Source of the DNA: Calditrichota bacterium
GTDB lineage: Bacteria > Calditrichota > Calditrichia > RBG-13-44-9 > J042
Assembly (NCBI GenBank): GCA_013150955.1
Contig: JAADJD010000044.1
Coordinates: 1 to 35,011, forward strand
Length of the DNA stretch: 35,011 nt
Direction: 5' to 3'
In this document: in pieces, positions 16,996-24,797 of the stretch
How the letters are laid out: the number at the start of each line of letters is the position of its first letter
Position numbering within the stretch: position 1 is the stretch's first letter
Translations under genes and position numbers: made by a program
Notes under the pieces: model-generated
Told to the model about the DNA's origin: nothing
Database searches by the model: none
What the model saw: the letters and a program-made list of their open reading frames with translations, nothing else

Positions 16996-18336
16996 TTACT
17001 CTAACATTACCTGTTCTTTAGAAGGTAGTAATAAAAACAACCACAGCGGAATGAGTTGAAGACGCCGTCCTGACTCCTGCACCATTTCCGAATGATTTCG
17101 GGTAACCATGATTCCCTTTTTTAGATTATGTTTTTCCAGATAGTAAAATAAGCCATTGTATTCCCGCTCCGGTATGTTGTCCCCTGTGGTTACATTGATC
17201 GGCGTCCCATCGGATAACACAAAATCAATCTCAACCTTTTCTTTCCAGAAAAAGACTTCTTCTTTCCACTGGAATTTCAGATGCTGGAACACCAGATTCT
17301 CTGCCAACCGTCCAACATCTGATGTGTGTGTCGCACTGAGTGCAGTGTAAAAACCATTATCCACACAATATACTTTGCGGGGCTTTTTGGTGTTCAACCG
17401 TTCATTCAGTGAAAAAGAAAAATTGGTGGTGAAAAATAGTAAATACACTTCGTTGAAATAATTAAAAAGTTCCAGGACGGTGGCACGGTGCAAATTTAAT
17501 AAATGCGCTATCCGTAGCACTTTCACTTCATTGGCCATATTGGTTATCAAATAGCGTCCCAGTTCCAATAGGGATGCCATTTTCCGAATATGATGTCGCA
17601 GGGCAATGTCTTTAAAAAGAATATCCTGAAAGTAGTGTTGCAAAAGCAGAAGAGCCTCGGTGTTAAAGGGATGTTTCAGGATTTCGGGGAATCCCCCCTG
17701 GCGAAGATACCGCTGCAATAAGGGCTGAATTTCGGATGCCAGGTTATCTATTTCCCTTTCAGCAATCGATACCTTTTGAAGATGTTGCATCAGTTCTGGT
17801 TTTTTTACAGCAACATATTCGGCAAACGAAAACGGGTAAACTTCGATTCCCAGATGTCGACCGGTGAGCAACGTGGCCATCTCCCGGGAAAAAATGTGAG
17901 ATGTGGAACCGCTGATAATGAATTTGATTTCTGGTGAAAGTTCGTATTGCGTGCGCAACCATTGCTCAAATCGGCTCGCCCGTTGAATTTCATCAATAAA
18001 AAAGAATATTTGTCCGGTCGGATGCTGCATCTGGCGGTACGTATAGAGAATTTCTGTCAGTCCTTCAGGATTTAAATAAGGTTCCAGGCGGTAGTCTTCC
18101 AGGTTTACCAGACAAACATTGGCGGGCGCGACACCGTTTTGGAGCAGATTCTTGATGGCGAGACGCATGAGGCTGCTTTTGCCGCTGCGTCGTATACCCT
18201 GAACGACCAGAATCTCCGGCCGTGACCAGAGTGTTTGCATTTGTTCCAGATAAAATGGGCGGGGGATTAACTTTAGTGCCCTCTGCTTCTTTCTTTGCCA
18301 GTGTGGATTGTAATCCTGTAAAATGGTTGGTAGCAT
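16996..18336 (-). CDS. AAA family ATPase with C-terminal DUF4143
   Basis: This 446-aa protein has an N-terminal AAA_14 ATPase domain (about 20-170) and a C-terminal DUF4143 domain (about 210-400). Walker A is GIRRSGKSS (near residue 47) and Walker B is FFFIDEIQ. The arginine-containing ISGSTSHIFSRE sensor stretch follows. DUF4143 resembles a degraded restriction-nuclease fold; VEIDFVLSDGTPINV near residue 365 keeps the acidic E-D-F-V pattern. The role of this family is not established; it is often found scattered in accessory DNA. The ATG at 18336 lacks a clear ribosome site and the 5' flank is very A/T-rich. It sits alone between R2 repeats, consistent with recent acquisition or a mobile cargo gene. 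Confidence 0.85.
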   Translation of the reverse strand: MLPTILQDYNPHWQRKKQRALKLIPRPFYLEQMQTLWSRPEILVVQGIRRSGKSSLMRLAIKNLLQNGVAPANVCLVNLEDYRLEPYLNPEGLTEILYTYRQMQHPTGQIFFFIDEIQRASRFEQWLRTQYELSPEIKFIISGSTSHIFSREMATLLTGRHLGIEVYPFSFAEYVAVKKPELMQHLQKVSIAEREIDNLASEIQPLLQRYLRQGGFPEILKHPFNTEALLLLQHYFQDILFKDIALRHHIRKMASLLELGRYLITNMANEVKVLRIAHLLNLHRATVLELFNYFNEVYLLFFTTNFSFSLNERLNTKKPRKVYCVDNGFYTALSATHTSDVGRLAENLVFQHLKFQWKEEVFFWKEKVEIDFVLSDGTPINVTTGDNIPEREYNGLFYYLEKHNLKKGIMVTRNHSEMVQESGRRLQLIPLWLFLLLPSKEQVMLE

Positions 18337-18559
18337 TTATTGTCTATTTTATTGTTCACTTTTACATATGTCGTTTATAATATACATCATTATTTTTTCA
18401 AAACAATATATAAGAGAGAATTTTAAGCGAGATTATTGAAGTACGATAGGTTGTTACGAGATTTGCATGGATGAATAAATTGGGTTCAAAGTTCAGATCA
18501 CTTGTGGCAATTTTGTGAACTCGAAAATAATGGAGCACGGCTCTTTGGGTTCGATAGTT

Positions 18560-18784
18560 CAGCAAGGCAGGATGTTTTCAGCGCGCTGGCGCTTTCACCG
18601 ACTCTGGAGAGCGGAGCTTCCAATAGTCCCCCTCTTTTCGGCAAAAAAAGGAGTGTTTATTTGGCGTGGAAGCGCCATTGGAAATCGCTGAAGCGGTTAT
18701 CTTATCGTTACGTTGCCCTATCCCACCGCACTGAAGTGCGGTGTTAATGGATGATGTTTTCGTGTTTGTACCGGCCCGGAAAAG
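18560..18784 (+). repeat. R2 hairpin-string repeat, degraded copy d
   Basis: This contains CGACTCTGGAGAGCGG and a TCCCCCTCTTTTCGGC block. It also has GCTGAAGCGG, a CCGCACTGAAGTGCGG hairpin and other pieces seen in copies b and c, but it is diverged and lacks the GAAACATTCCGCAGG opening. No gene is supported here. Confidence 0.6.
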
Positions 18785-19160
18785 GTAACACGACTCTCTG
18801 AGTGTTTCTCCCCGCTTTGCGGGGATTTATTTCTTTCCGAAACATACCGCAGGCCTAAAGCCTGCGGCTACCGGGTTTGAGCCGTTCTTTTTTCGGGGTA
18901 GGCGTATGCCCTACGCCTGCGCTTGCTGATATTATATTGTCCAACTTTTCGGATTCAGTAGGGACTTCCAGCTCGCTGTCGCTTGCACCGATTCTGGAGA
19001 GTCGGGCTACAAGGCGCTCGCACCCGCTCAGAGGGCGGGGCTACCCATAGCTCCCTCTTTTTGGCAAAAGAACGGGAGAATTCATTTTGCCCGGAAGTAC
19101 CATCGGAAACCGCTGAAGCGGTTGATGAGCTATGAAAGGTGCCAGGTTCTCCGGGATAAA
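18785..19160 (+). repeat. R2 hairpin-string repeat, copy c
   Basis: This is the best preserved copy. In order it holds CCCCGCTTTGCGGGG, GATTTATTTCTTTCCGAAAC, CCGCAGGC/GCCTGCGG plus GGCTACC, and AGGCGTA/TACGCCT. Then come CGATTCTGGAGAGTCG plus GGCTACAA, CCCGCTCAGAGGGCGGGG plus CTACCC, and AACCGCTGAAGCGGTT. Seven short stems occur in under 400 bases. A gap to 19344 follows in which I see nothing definite. Confidence 0.75.
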
Positions 19161-19344
19161 TTGTGGTGTTAGTAAACGATAAACTAACGGACATGCTTGA
19201 TGTTCACAAATTGCTTGCTGGCCCTTACCCTCCGCCAGGGAAAGCCAGGTAATGATCGTTTGCGTGTGAGCTAATATCGATGAGCACAGGGGTGAAATTT
19301 GAAAATCGGGTTTGGAGGAAAGAGAATAAAATCAGAGATCCGCT

Positions 19345-19383
19345 CCCTATACCCTATACCCTATACCCTATACCCTATACCCT
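19345..19383. repeat. CCCTATA heptamer tandem repeat
   Basis: Five perfect copies of the heptamer CCCTATA plus a final CCCT form a 39-bp microsatellite in non-coding DNA. Slippage makes the copy number likely to vary between strains. The telomere-like look is superficial. The surrounding gap is otherwise featureless down to the promoter at 19508. Confidence 0.9.
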
Positions 19384-19507
19384 TCTTACCCCTCTATATA
19401 CATTATTTCCCTATTCCATCTTTCCTTTTTTCGTCTTTATGGTTTAAAGTATTCATTTAAAAGCTTCGTGGTAAAAAACGATAGTATTCTTGTATTTTAA
19501 CAATTTC

Positions 19508-19551
19508 TTGGATCTGTCAATATTTTGCTATATTTTATTTTTGTCGGACAA
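19508..19551 (+). promoter_or_regulatory. Possible promoter and operator of the AbrB/PIN operon
   Basis: TTGGAT (19508-19513) and TATTTT (19531-19536) are 17 bases apart. Five bases further is the 11-bp palindrome TTGTCGGACAA (19541-19551), just before the ribosome site. It is a natural candidate for antitoxin binding. Both assignments are by eye. Confidence 0.45.
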
Positions 19552-19573
19552 TTGAAATTAAAGGAGAGCTTAC

Positions 19574-19828
19574 ATGTATACAGCGACCATATCCGCTAAA
19601 GGTCAGATTACCATCCCGGCTCGGGTAAGAAAAAAACTGGGGGTGAAACCCAATGATAAAGTCGTACTTATTTTTCGGGGAGATGAAGTCATTTTAAAAC
19701 CCCTAAAAGGTGATATTAAAAGCCTGCGGGGTATTATTCCTTCACGCCAAAAACCGGAAGATTTCGAAGTAATACGGGAAAAAGTAAAGCAGGAAATTGG
19801 TAGAAAAAAACAGGGAAAGAAGGTATGA
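19574..19828 (+). CDS. AbrB/MazE-family antitoxin
   Basis: This 84-aa swapped-hairpin DNA-binding antitoxin starts MYTATISAKGQITIPARVRK, followed by KLGVKPNDKVVLIF, the standard SpoVT/AbrB domain (residues 1-48). The Lys-rich C-terminal tail (50-84) would bind and inhibit the PIN partner. AAAGGAGAG lies upstream of the ATG. The stop overlaps the toxin ATG (ATGA), so the two are cotranslated. Unlike the pair at the start of the window, this module looks intact. Confidence 0.9.
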   Translation: MYTATISAKGQITIPARVRKKLGVKPNDKVVLIFRGDEVILKPLKGDIKSLRGIIPSRQKPEDFEVIREKVKQEIGRKKQGKKV

Positions 19829-20235
19829 ACTCCTATTTCATTGATACCAACATTTTTCTCCGTTACTTAACAAATGATGATCCCGCCAAAGCCGATCGGA
19901 TTGAAAAATTATTCAATCGAGCTAAGCAGGAAAATTTACGCCTGGTTACCAGCCATCTGACAATTGCCGAACTGGTGTGGACCCTCGACTCGTATTACAA
20001 ACTCAAACCGTCAACAATTGAGGATATTCTGTTAAAAATTATCAATACACCTTTCATTGAAATTCCCCACGTAGATTTGATCCTGCAGGCCCTGGATTTG
20101 TATGTCACAGCAAATATCGATTTTATCGACGCTTATAATGCCCATTTCATGCGAGAAATGGATTTAACGTGTATATACACCTATGACACCAGGCACTTCA
20201 AGCGTGTGGAATGGGTTGAAATCATGCAACCCTGA
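19825..20235 (+). CDS. PIN-domain toxin (VapC family)
   Basis: This 136-aa PIN-domain ribonuclease should cut RNA when freed from the AbrB-type antitoxin. Acidic active-site residues fit: Asp7 in YFIDTNIFLRYL, Glu in TIAELVWTL near residue 49, and Asp in DFIDAYNAHFMRE near residues 96-99. The fourth position is probably Asp in YTYDTRHFKRV near the C-terminus. Length is normal. Its start overlaps the antitoxin stop by 4 bases. The pair lies inside the repeat island, a common setting for plasmid- or island-stabilising modules. Confidence 0.92.
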   Translation: MNSYFIDTNIFLRYLTNDDPAKADRIEKLFNRAKQENLRLVTSHLTIAELVWTLDSYYKLKPSTIEDILLKIINTPFIEIPHVDLILQALDLYVTANIDFIDAYNAHFMREMDLTCIYTYDTRHFKRVEWVEIMQP

Positions 20236-20343
20236 TTACTGGGTTTATTTTGTTTGTTCCGTTCATCGCCATTCCTCAAAATGAATCCAGCACCCTTTAT
20301 CCGGACTAAGGAATATATAAAAACTGAAACCGGAGGACAATCC

Positions 20344-20511
20344 ATGCAGAGCGATTTTCTCCGCGGGGGAAGTGTAACGGAGGCACTTTTGAAAAACACT
20401 GAGGCGTTTTGGGAGTACATTGCCCCTGGTTTACCGTCCAGAAGCGCGGTGGGAATGGATGCTGCTTGGGAGACAGAGGGACAAAAGAGCGCGACACTCC
20501 GAGTCGTTTAA
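20344..20511 (+). CDS. Possible small or truncated ORF
   Basis: The only support is a good ribosome site (CCGGAGG, 7 bases before the ATG) and an open frame of 55 codons starting MQSDFLRGGSVTEALLKN. I do not recognise it. Its 3' end runs into R2-type repeat sequence at about 20500. The likeliest readings are the 5' stub of a gene cut off by repeat insertion, or chance. Confidence 0.25.
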   Translation: MQSDFLRGGSVTEALLKNTEAFWEYIAPGLPSRSAVGMDAAWETEGQKSATLRVV

Positions 20512-20514
20512 GCC

Positions 20515-20690
20515 GCGTTGGTGGTTATATCTGCTCGCTGTCGCTCGCACCGACTCTGGAGAGTCGGGCTACAATATCGGGAGAGCCGGGATGCAAAAAG
20601 CCTCTTCTTTTTGGAAAAGAAGGGGGTGGGGGTGAGTTCACTTCTCCAGAAGGGCATGCGGGAAACCGCGAAAGCGGTTAATAGAATGTT
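20515..20690 (+). repeat. R2 hairpin-string repeat, partial copy e
   Basis: This carries CTCGCTGTCGCTCGCACCG, the CCGACTC/GAGTCGG hairpin with GGCTACAA, a TCTTCTTTTTGGAAAAGAAG block and AACCGCGAAAGCGGTT. It matches the 3' half of copy c. Short reading frames crossing it follow the repeat and are not taken as genes. Confidence 0.65.
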
Positions 20691-20774
20691 CGGTTGCTTC
20701 TGTTTTACTGCGCTGGAAGACGGTGGCAATGGATGCCTTTTTGGAGAATGACTTATTCACTCTGTTGTTTTAAT

Positions 20775-20939
20775 CCCAGATTATGCATTAGACCACAAAT
20801 TACACGAATTAACTCGAATAAAATTAACAAAATACACTGGATTATTTCTGGATGAAAATGTAATTCGAGGTTTATTCGCGATATCATTGATATTTATTGG
20901 TTTCATTCGTGTGATTCGCGGTTTCATGTATTATTTGGG
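20775..20939 (+). mobile_element. Element E copy 5
   Basis: A 165-bp copy in the opposite orientation to copies 1, 3 and 4 starts CCCAGATTATGCATTAGACC and ends CATGTATTATTTGGG. It has perfect TTAAT direct repeats at 20770-20774 and 20940-20944. The core CTGGATGAAAATG is on the plus strand. Confidence 0.9.
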
Positions 20940-20994
20940 TTAATAGATGTTTTTTGTCCTTTCCGGCCCTAATCTGAGTTTAAAATCCATTCAT

Positions 20995-21161
20995 CCCATA
21001 TGAAGCGTTAAAACCACGAATCACGCAAATGAATTCGAATCGTATCAACAAAAAAACGAATGTATCCGGGAAAACATTTTCATCCAGATAGAATCAAGTG
21101 TATTCTATTATTTTTACTGGTGTTAATTCGTGCAATTCGTGGTTCTAATGCACAATCCGGG
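20995..21161 (-). mobile_element. Element E copy 6
   Basis: A 167-bp copy has a slightly decayed left end (CCCATATGAAGCGTTAAAACC) and right end AATGCACAATCCGGG. Flanks are TTCAT and TTTAT, a 4/5 match. It lies only 55 bases from copy 5, in inverted orientation to it. Confidence 0.85.
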
Positions 21162-21235
21162 TTTATTTTCGTTTGCATCTGATTGGGTTGATGGTTTCGC
21201 GTTACTTCATGTCCTCTGCCCCTCTCTCCGGCATG

Positions 21236-22723
21236 CTAATGGGTGGAAACGGGACGTTTCACCGGTAAATCGGTTTCGCTTAATAAATAGGTGAGGATGG
21301 CCATGGCGGCACTCCCCAGCTCCAATTCTCGCGGATGAACCGCCTCGAACACATCGTTGGCGGAGTGGTGAACATCAAAATAGCGCTGGCTGTCCGGTAC
21401 AAAACCGAATTTTAATGGACAGTTGGGGATTCGGGAAACGTCGGCGCCACTGCCTCCCTGGCGGATCCATTCGATGCCCGCTTTTTTCAGTATGGGAATC
21501 CAGGCCTGCATGGCGGCAATAAGCACACTATCCGCCGTTACCGAAAATCCACGGGGTGTAAATGCCCCGCGATCCGACTCGATGGCCGCGTAATGGAACT
21601 CCCCTTCCTGTTCCACGTAACGGGCGTAAACACGGGCGCCCCGCATACCGTTTTCTTCATTGATGAAAAAGACACAGCGTATGGTTCGGCGGGGACGGAT
21701 GTTCAAACGCAAAAACAATTCCGCGGCTTCCAGCGCCTGAATGCACCCCGCTCCGTCGTCATGTGCACCATGTCCCACATCCCAGCTATCGAAATGTCCA
21801 CCCACCACAATAATTTCATCGGGTCGTTCGTGCCCACGAATCTCCCCAATCACGTTGTAGGACAGAGTATCCGGCAGGGTGCGGCAGGACAATTTCAGTT
21901 GCAGTTGAACGTCCGGGTGTTCATTCAGCAGCTGTTCTAGTCGATTGGCACTTTGCCAGCCCAGCGCCGCCGCGGGAATGCGGGGAATGGTGTCGGCATA
22001 GAACATCACTCCCGTGTGGGGCACATCGTCGTAACGGGTGGTGATGGAGCGCATCACCATTCCAACAGCGCCCAGTTTGGCTGCTTCGATGGCCCCGTAA
22101 ACCCGATATCGAACCGCTTCCCCATAACCGGCGAAGGTGTACACTTTACCGGCATCCATACGGAAGTTAAAGAAGACGATTTTACCGGCAACCTCTGCTG
22201 CCCGTCGTTTCAATTCTTCAAATGAATTTATTTGAATGACCGGCGCCTGCACGCCTTCCGGTGGGGTGCCCACACTGCCTCCCAACGCCAGCACGGATAG
22301 GGGAATGCCACCGGGTGAATCGCCGGTGTAGGCAATGGTGGTTTCCCGTTCGCCACGTTCCCACCGGGGAACCATCACCGGTTGCAGCCAGACGCGATCG
22401 AAACCCAGCGATTCCATCCTGGCACGTGCCCATTCAATGGCCCTGAACGAATTTTCAGATCCGCTTAACCGTGGGCCGATTTCGCTCAATTCCTTCAACC
22501 AGCTGTAACCTTTCCGATCCACCAGTGCCCGCCGAATGAACGCTTCGGCAACCGTTTCTGCGGATTGGGGAGGAGAAACGCTCTGCGCGGAAACCATCAG
22601 CTGGGTGGTGAGCAGAACGATCCACAACCAGTGCCAGCGTCTTTTTTGAAGACCAATCAAAATGCTACCGCTATTTTGAAAAGCGTGCATGGCCGGGATG
22701 ATTCGAGTAAACATCGGGTTCAT
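21236..22723 (-). CDS. M28-family metallopeptidase with PA domain (carboxypeptidase Q-like)
   Basis: This is a secreted zinc aminopeptidase/carboxypeptidase of 495 aa. After a long N-terminal signal (hydrophobic WLWIVLLTTQLMVSA near residues 32-46) comes the start of the catalytic domain, a PA-type insert (about 140-290), and the rest of the di-zinc domain. Zinc and catalytic motifs are visible: GGHFDSWDVGHGAHDDGAG (about 313-331; first His, bridging Asp), EENG (general base Glu and ligand), ESDRG, and HHSAND near the C-terminus. The set matches plasma glutamate carboxypeptidase relatives. The ATG at 22723 has AGGAG upstream. It lies downstream of the DUF72 gene on the same strand, 144 bases away, with no clear link in function. 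Confidence 0.92.
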   Translation of the reverse strand: MNPMFTRIIPAMHAFQNSGSILIGLQKRRWHWLWIVLLTTQLMVSAQSVSPPQSAETVAEAFIRRALVDRKGYSWLKELSEIGPRLSGSENSFRAIEWARARMESLGFDRVWLQPVMVPRWERGERETTIAYTGDSPGGIPLSVLALGGSVGTPPEGVQAPVIQINSFEELKRRAAEVAGKIVFFNFRMDAGKVYTFAGYGEAVRYRVYGAIEAAKLGAVGMVMRSITTRYDDVPHTGVMFYADTIPRIPAAALGWQSANRLEQLLNEHPDVQLQLKLSCRTLPDTLSYNVIGEIRGHERPDEIIVVGGHFDSWDVGHGAHDDGAGCIQALEAAELFLRLNIRPRRTIRCVFFINEENGMRGARVYARYVEQEGEFHYAAIESDRGAFTPRGFSVTADSVLIAAMQAWIPILKKAGIEWIRQGGSGADVSRIPNCPLKFGFVPDSQRYFDVHHSANDVFEAVHPRELELGSAAMAILTYLLSETDLPVKRPVSTH

Positions 22724-22867
22724 GGATTGGGCTCCTGTTAACGTTCAAAGATCCAAATTTAATACATTTTTCGGGAAATGCCGATGAAAAGTTTGTTGGC
22801 ATATATTTTTAAACCGGTACCACCCTGTGAAGCGAGAAGAAAATTTTACGGAAGAGGTCAACGCATT

Positions 22868-23611
22868 TTAAGGATCGCTTTCCAGCAGCTGTTTAAAGCG
22901 CCGGGCATCGTTCCACATGGAAAGATTGTTAAACAGGCAGTAAATGGGTTTACCCGACTGGGAATATTGCTTGACTTTTTGTTGCAGGGATTGGAGATCG
23001 GCGTCAGTGTACTGGTAGCGGTACATCGCCTTACCGGGGGGTGACCCGTGTAGCCGCAAATAAGTGATGTTGCCACAAACTGGATCTTCCTTGAAGGGAT
23101 CCACACAATGGCTGAGGTGTAAATCAGCACACAGGGTTTTGATGGTGGCCGGCTGCCATGCTGCCCGAAATTCAATGACCAGGTGAAAATCGCTGCCGGG
23201 AATGCGCTGGAAAAATTGGTAAAGATTGTCCCGATGGGCTTCGGATTCCTGAAAGCCCGGTGGACATTGAAACACAATCACTTTTGCCTGCAGGATGCGA
23301 GCGATCTCAGCGGTGCGCTCCCAGGCCTCCCGAACGGTGGCAGAAGGTTGGAAGAATCCCGCGGCGTCACCAACCTGGCGCCGCACACGGTCACTCATCC
23401 GGCGATAGGTGGGGGAGGATGGGGGATGAGTGATGACCTGCCAGGCTTTGAGGGTAAATTCCAGGGTGTCCGGGGCGTCCTCCCGCCATCTGCGTGCCGT
23501 CTCTGCTTTAGGCAGCTGATAAAACGTGTTTTGCAGCTCCACCACCGGGAAGGTCTGATAATATTCCGGTCGGGAGACGGGAAATCCACAACAGCCAATT
23601 TGAATGTTCAT
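22868..23611 (-). CDS. DUF72 protein
   Basis: This 247-aa cytoplasmic protein of the YecE/DUF72 family has a TIM-barrel-like fold of unknown biochemical role. It starts MNIQIGCCGFPVSRPEYYQ and has VELQNTFYQLP, FTLKAWQVITHPPSSPTY, VIVFQCPPGF, VIEFRAAW and the C-terminal YCLFNNLSMWNDA, all family landmarks. CCGF replaces the more common G-T-S/C-G-W-x-Y opening seen in many bacterial members. GGAGG lies 6 bases before the ATG. Element E copy 7 begins 30 bases upstream of its start, so the promoter lies in or beyond the element. Confidence 0.9.
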   Translation of the reverse strand: MNIQIGCCGFPVSRPEYYQTFPVVELQNTFYQLPKAETARRWREDAPDTLEFTLKAWQVITHPPSSPTYRRMSDRVRRQVGDAAGFFQPSATVREAWERTAEIARILQAKVIVFQCPPGFQESEAHRDNLYQFFQRIPGSDFHLVIEFRAAWQPATIKTLCADLHLSHCVDPFKEDPVCGNITYLRLHGSPPGKAMYRYQYTDADLQSLQQKVKQYSQSGKPIYCLFNNLSMWNDARRFKQLLESDP

Positions 23612-23641
23612 GGAAGACCTCCTCCCGTTAGCATTTTTTAA

Positions 23642-23805
23642 CCGATATAATGCAATACACCGCGAATCACGCGAATGAAATCAATAAATATCAATGAAAT
23701 CGCAAATAAACCTCGAAACACATTTTTATCCAGAAATCATCCAATGGATTTTATTAATTCTATTAGTGTTCATTCGTGTCAGTCGTGGTCGGATGCATAT
23801 TCGGG
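23642..23805 (-). mobile_element. Element E copy 7
   Basis: A 164-bp copy has its first triplet mutated to CCG (CCGATATAATGCAATACACC); the right end is GATGCATATTCGGG. Perfect TTTAA direct repeats lie at 23637-23641 and 23806-23810. It sits directly upstream of the DUF72 gene, in the divergent region with the permease gene. Confidence 0.88.
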
Positions 23806-23971
23806 TTTAATTTACAATTCGCTGAGGAAATGCCAAACACCTGACGGGCAAATTTTATTTCCGGTTGTAATTGGCCACGCTTTGCCGTTATTATTTCTCC
23901 TGGAATTTACCGTATGGCAGTGCCCGGTTAAACAACGAATGGGTTAACCAGTAGATGAGCGAGTACGCAAG

Positions 23972-24724
23972 ATGGATCTCTGGCAGTTAGGATTGCTTTT
24001 TCTGGTGGGATCGTTTGCCGGTTTTATCAATGTCATGGCGGGAGGCGGCTCCACCATCACCTTACCGGTGCTCATATTCATGGGGTTAAACAGTGCACTG
24101 GCCAATGGGACGAATCGGCTGGCCATTTTCATTCAGAACATTTTTGCCATCTGGTCGTTTCGTCGGCAGCGGGTGCATGCCTTTCGGGAAAGCCTGAAGT
24201 TATCGGTGTGGACGCTTCCGGGGGCCATTGCCGGGGCTCTGCTGGCGGTTCGCATCAGCGATGTGTGGTTTCAGCGGATCCTGGCGCTGGTCATGATTGC
24301 TATTGTGGTGTCTATGTTTCTGCCCGGCGCCCAATATCATCAATCGCGGGAAGATCAGCCCCTGCGCAAATCCTGGTTCATTTATCCCGCCCTGTTTGGC
24401 ATCGGGTTTTATGGGGGATTCATCCAGGCGGGGGTGGGGTTCCTGTTTATGGCGGCATTGTATCATCTCCTAAAAGTAAACCTGGTCTATGTGAACATGC
24501 ATAAGGTGTTCATCGTGTTTATTTACATGTTTCCCACCTTATTGATTTTTATTGTAACCGGGAATGTGGATTGGCTGATGGGCCTGAGTTTAGCCGCGGG
24601 GAATGCTTTTGGTGCCTGGTGGTCTGCCCGCCTGGCTGTCAGGGGAGGAGAAAAAGTCATCCGCTGGGTGCTGGCCATTGCACTCATCCTGATGGCTGGA
24701 AAATTACTGGGAATTTATGGGTGA
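23972..24724 (+). CDS. TauE/SafE (TSUP) family membrane transporter
   Basis: This 250-aa inner-membrane protein has about eight hydrophobic helices in two similar halves. The family signature GFINVMAGGGSTITLPVLIFMG, given here as two parts (GFINVMAGGG and STITLPVLIFMG), lies near residues 17-38. The second-half counterpart is FYGGFIQAGVGFLFMAAL near residue 148. Family members move sulfite, sulfoacetate, taurine-derived or other small organic anions; the substrate here cannot be told from context. The ribosome site is weak (GAGCGAG). The gene ends 73 bases before the next start, so the two may be cotranscribed. Confidence 0.9.
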   Translation: MDLWQLGLLFLVGSFAGFINVMAGGGSTITLPVLIFMGLNSALANGTNRLAIFIQNIFAIWSFRRQRVHAFRESLKLSVWTLPGAIAGALLAVRISDVWFQRILALVMIAIVVSMFLPGAQYHQSREDQPLRKSWFIYPALFGIGFYGGFIQAGVGFLFMAALYHLLKVNLVYVNMHKVFIVFIYMFPTLLIFIVTGNVDWLMGLSLAAGNAFGAWWSARLAVRGGEKVIRWVLAIALILMAGKLLGIYG

Positions 24725-24797
24725 GGATAGGACAATTTCCGGAACGGGAAAATGTTTCAATACAGGGCGCATATGGCTTAATCAGGAGGTACGTTTT

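Noticed and set aside
16105-19160. CRISPR array or integron attC array in the R2 region
   Set aside because: Repeats are long, imperfect and uneven in spacing, with no unique spacers, cas genes, integrase or attC core sites.
23675-23947. 90-codon plus-strand frame upstream of the permease
   Set aside because: Its first half is element E copy 7 and the rest has no recognisable domain or ribosome site.
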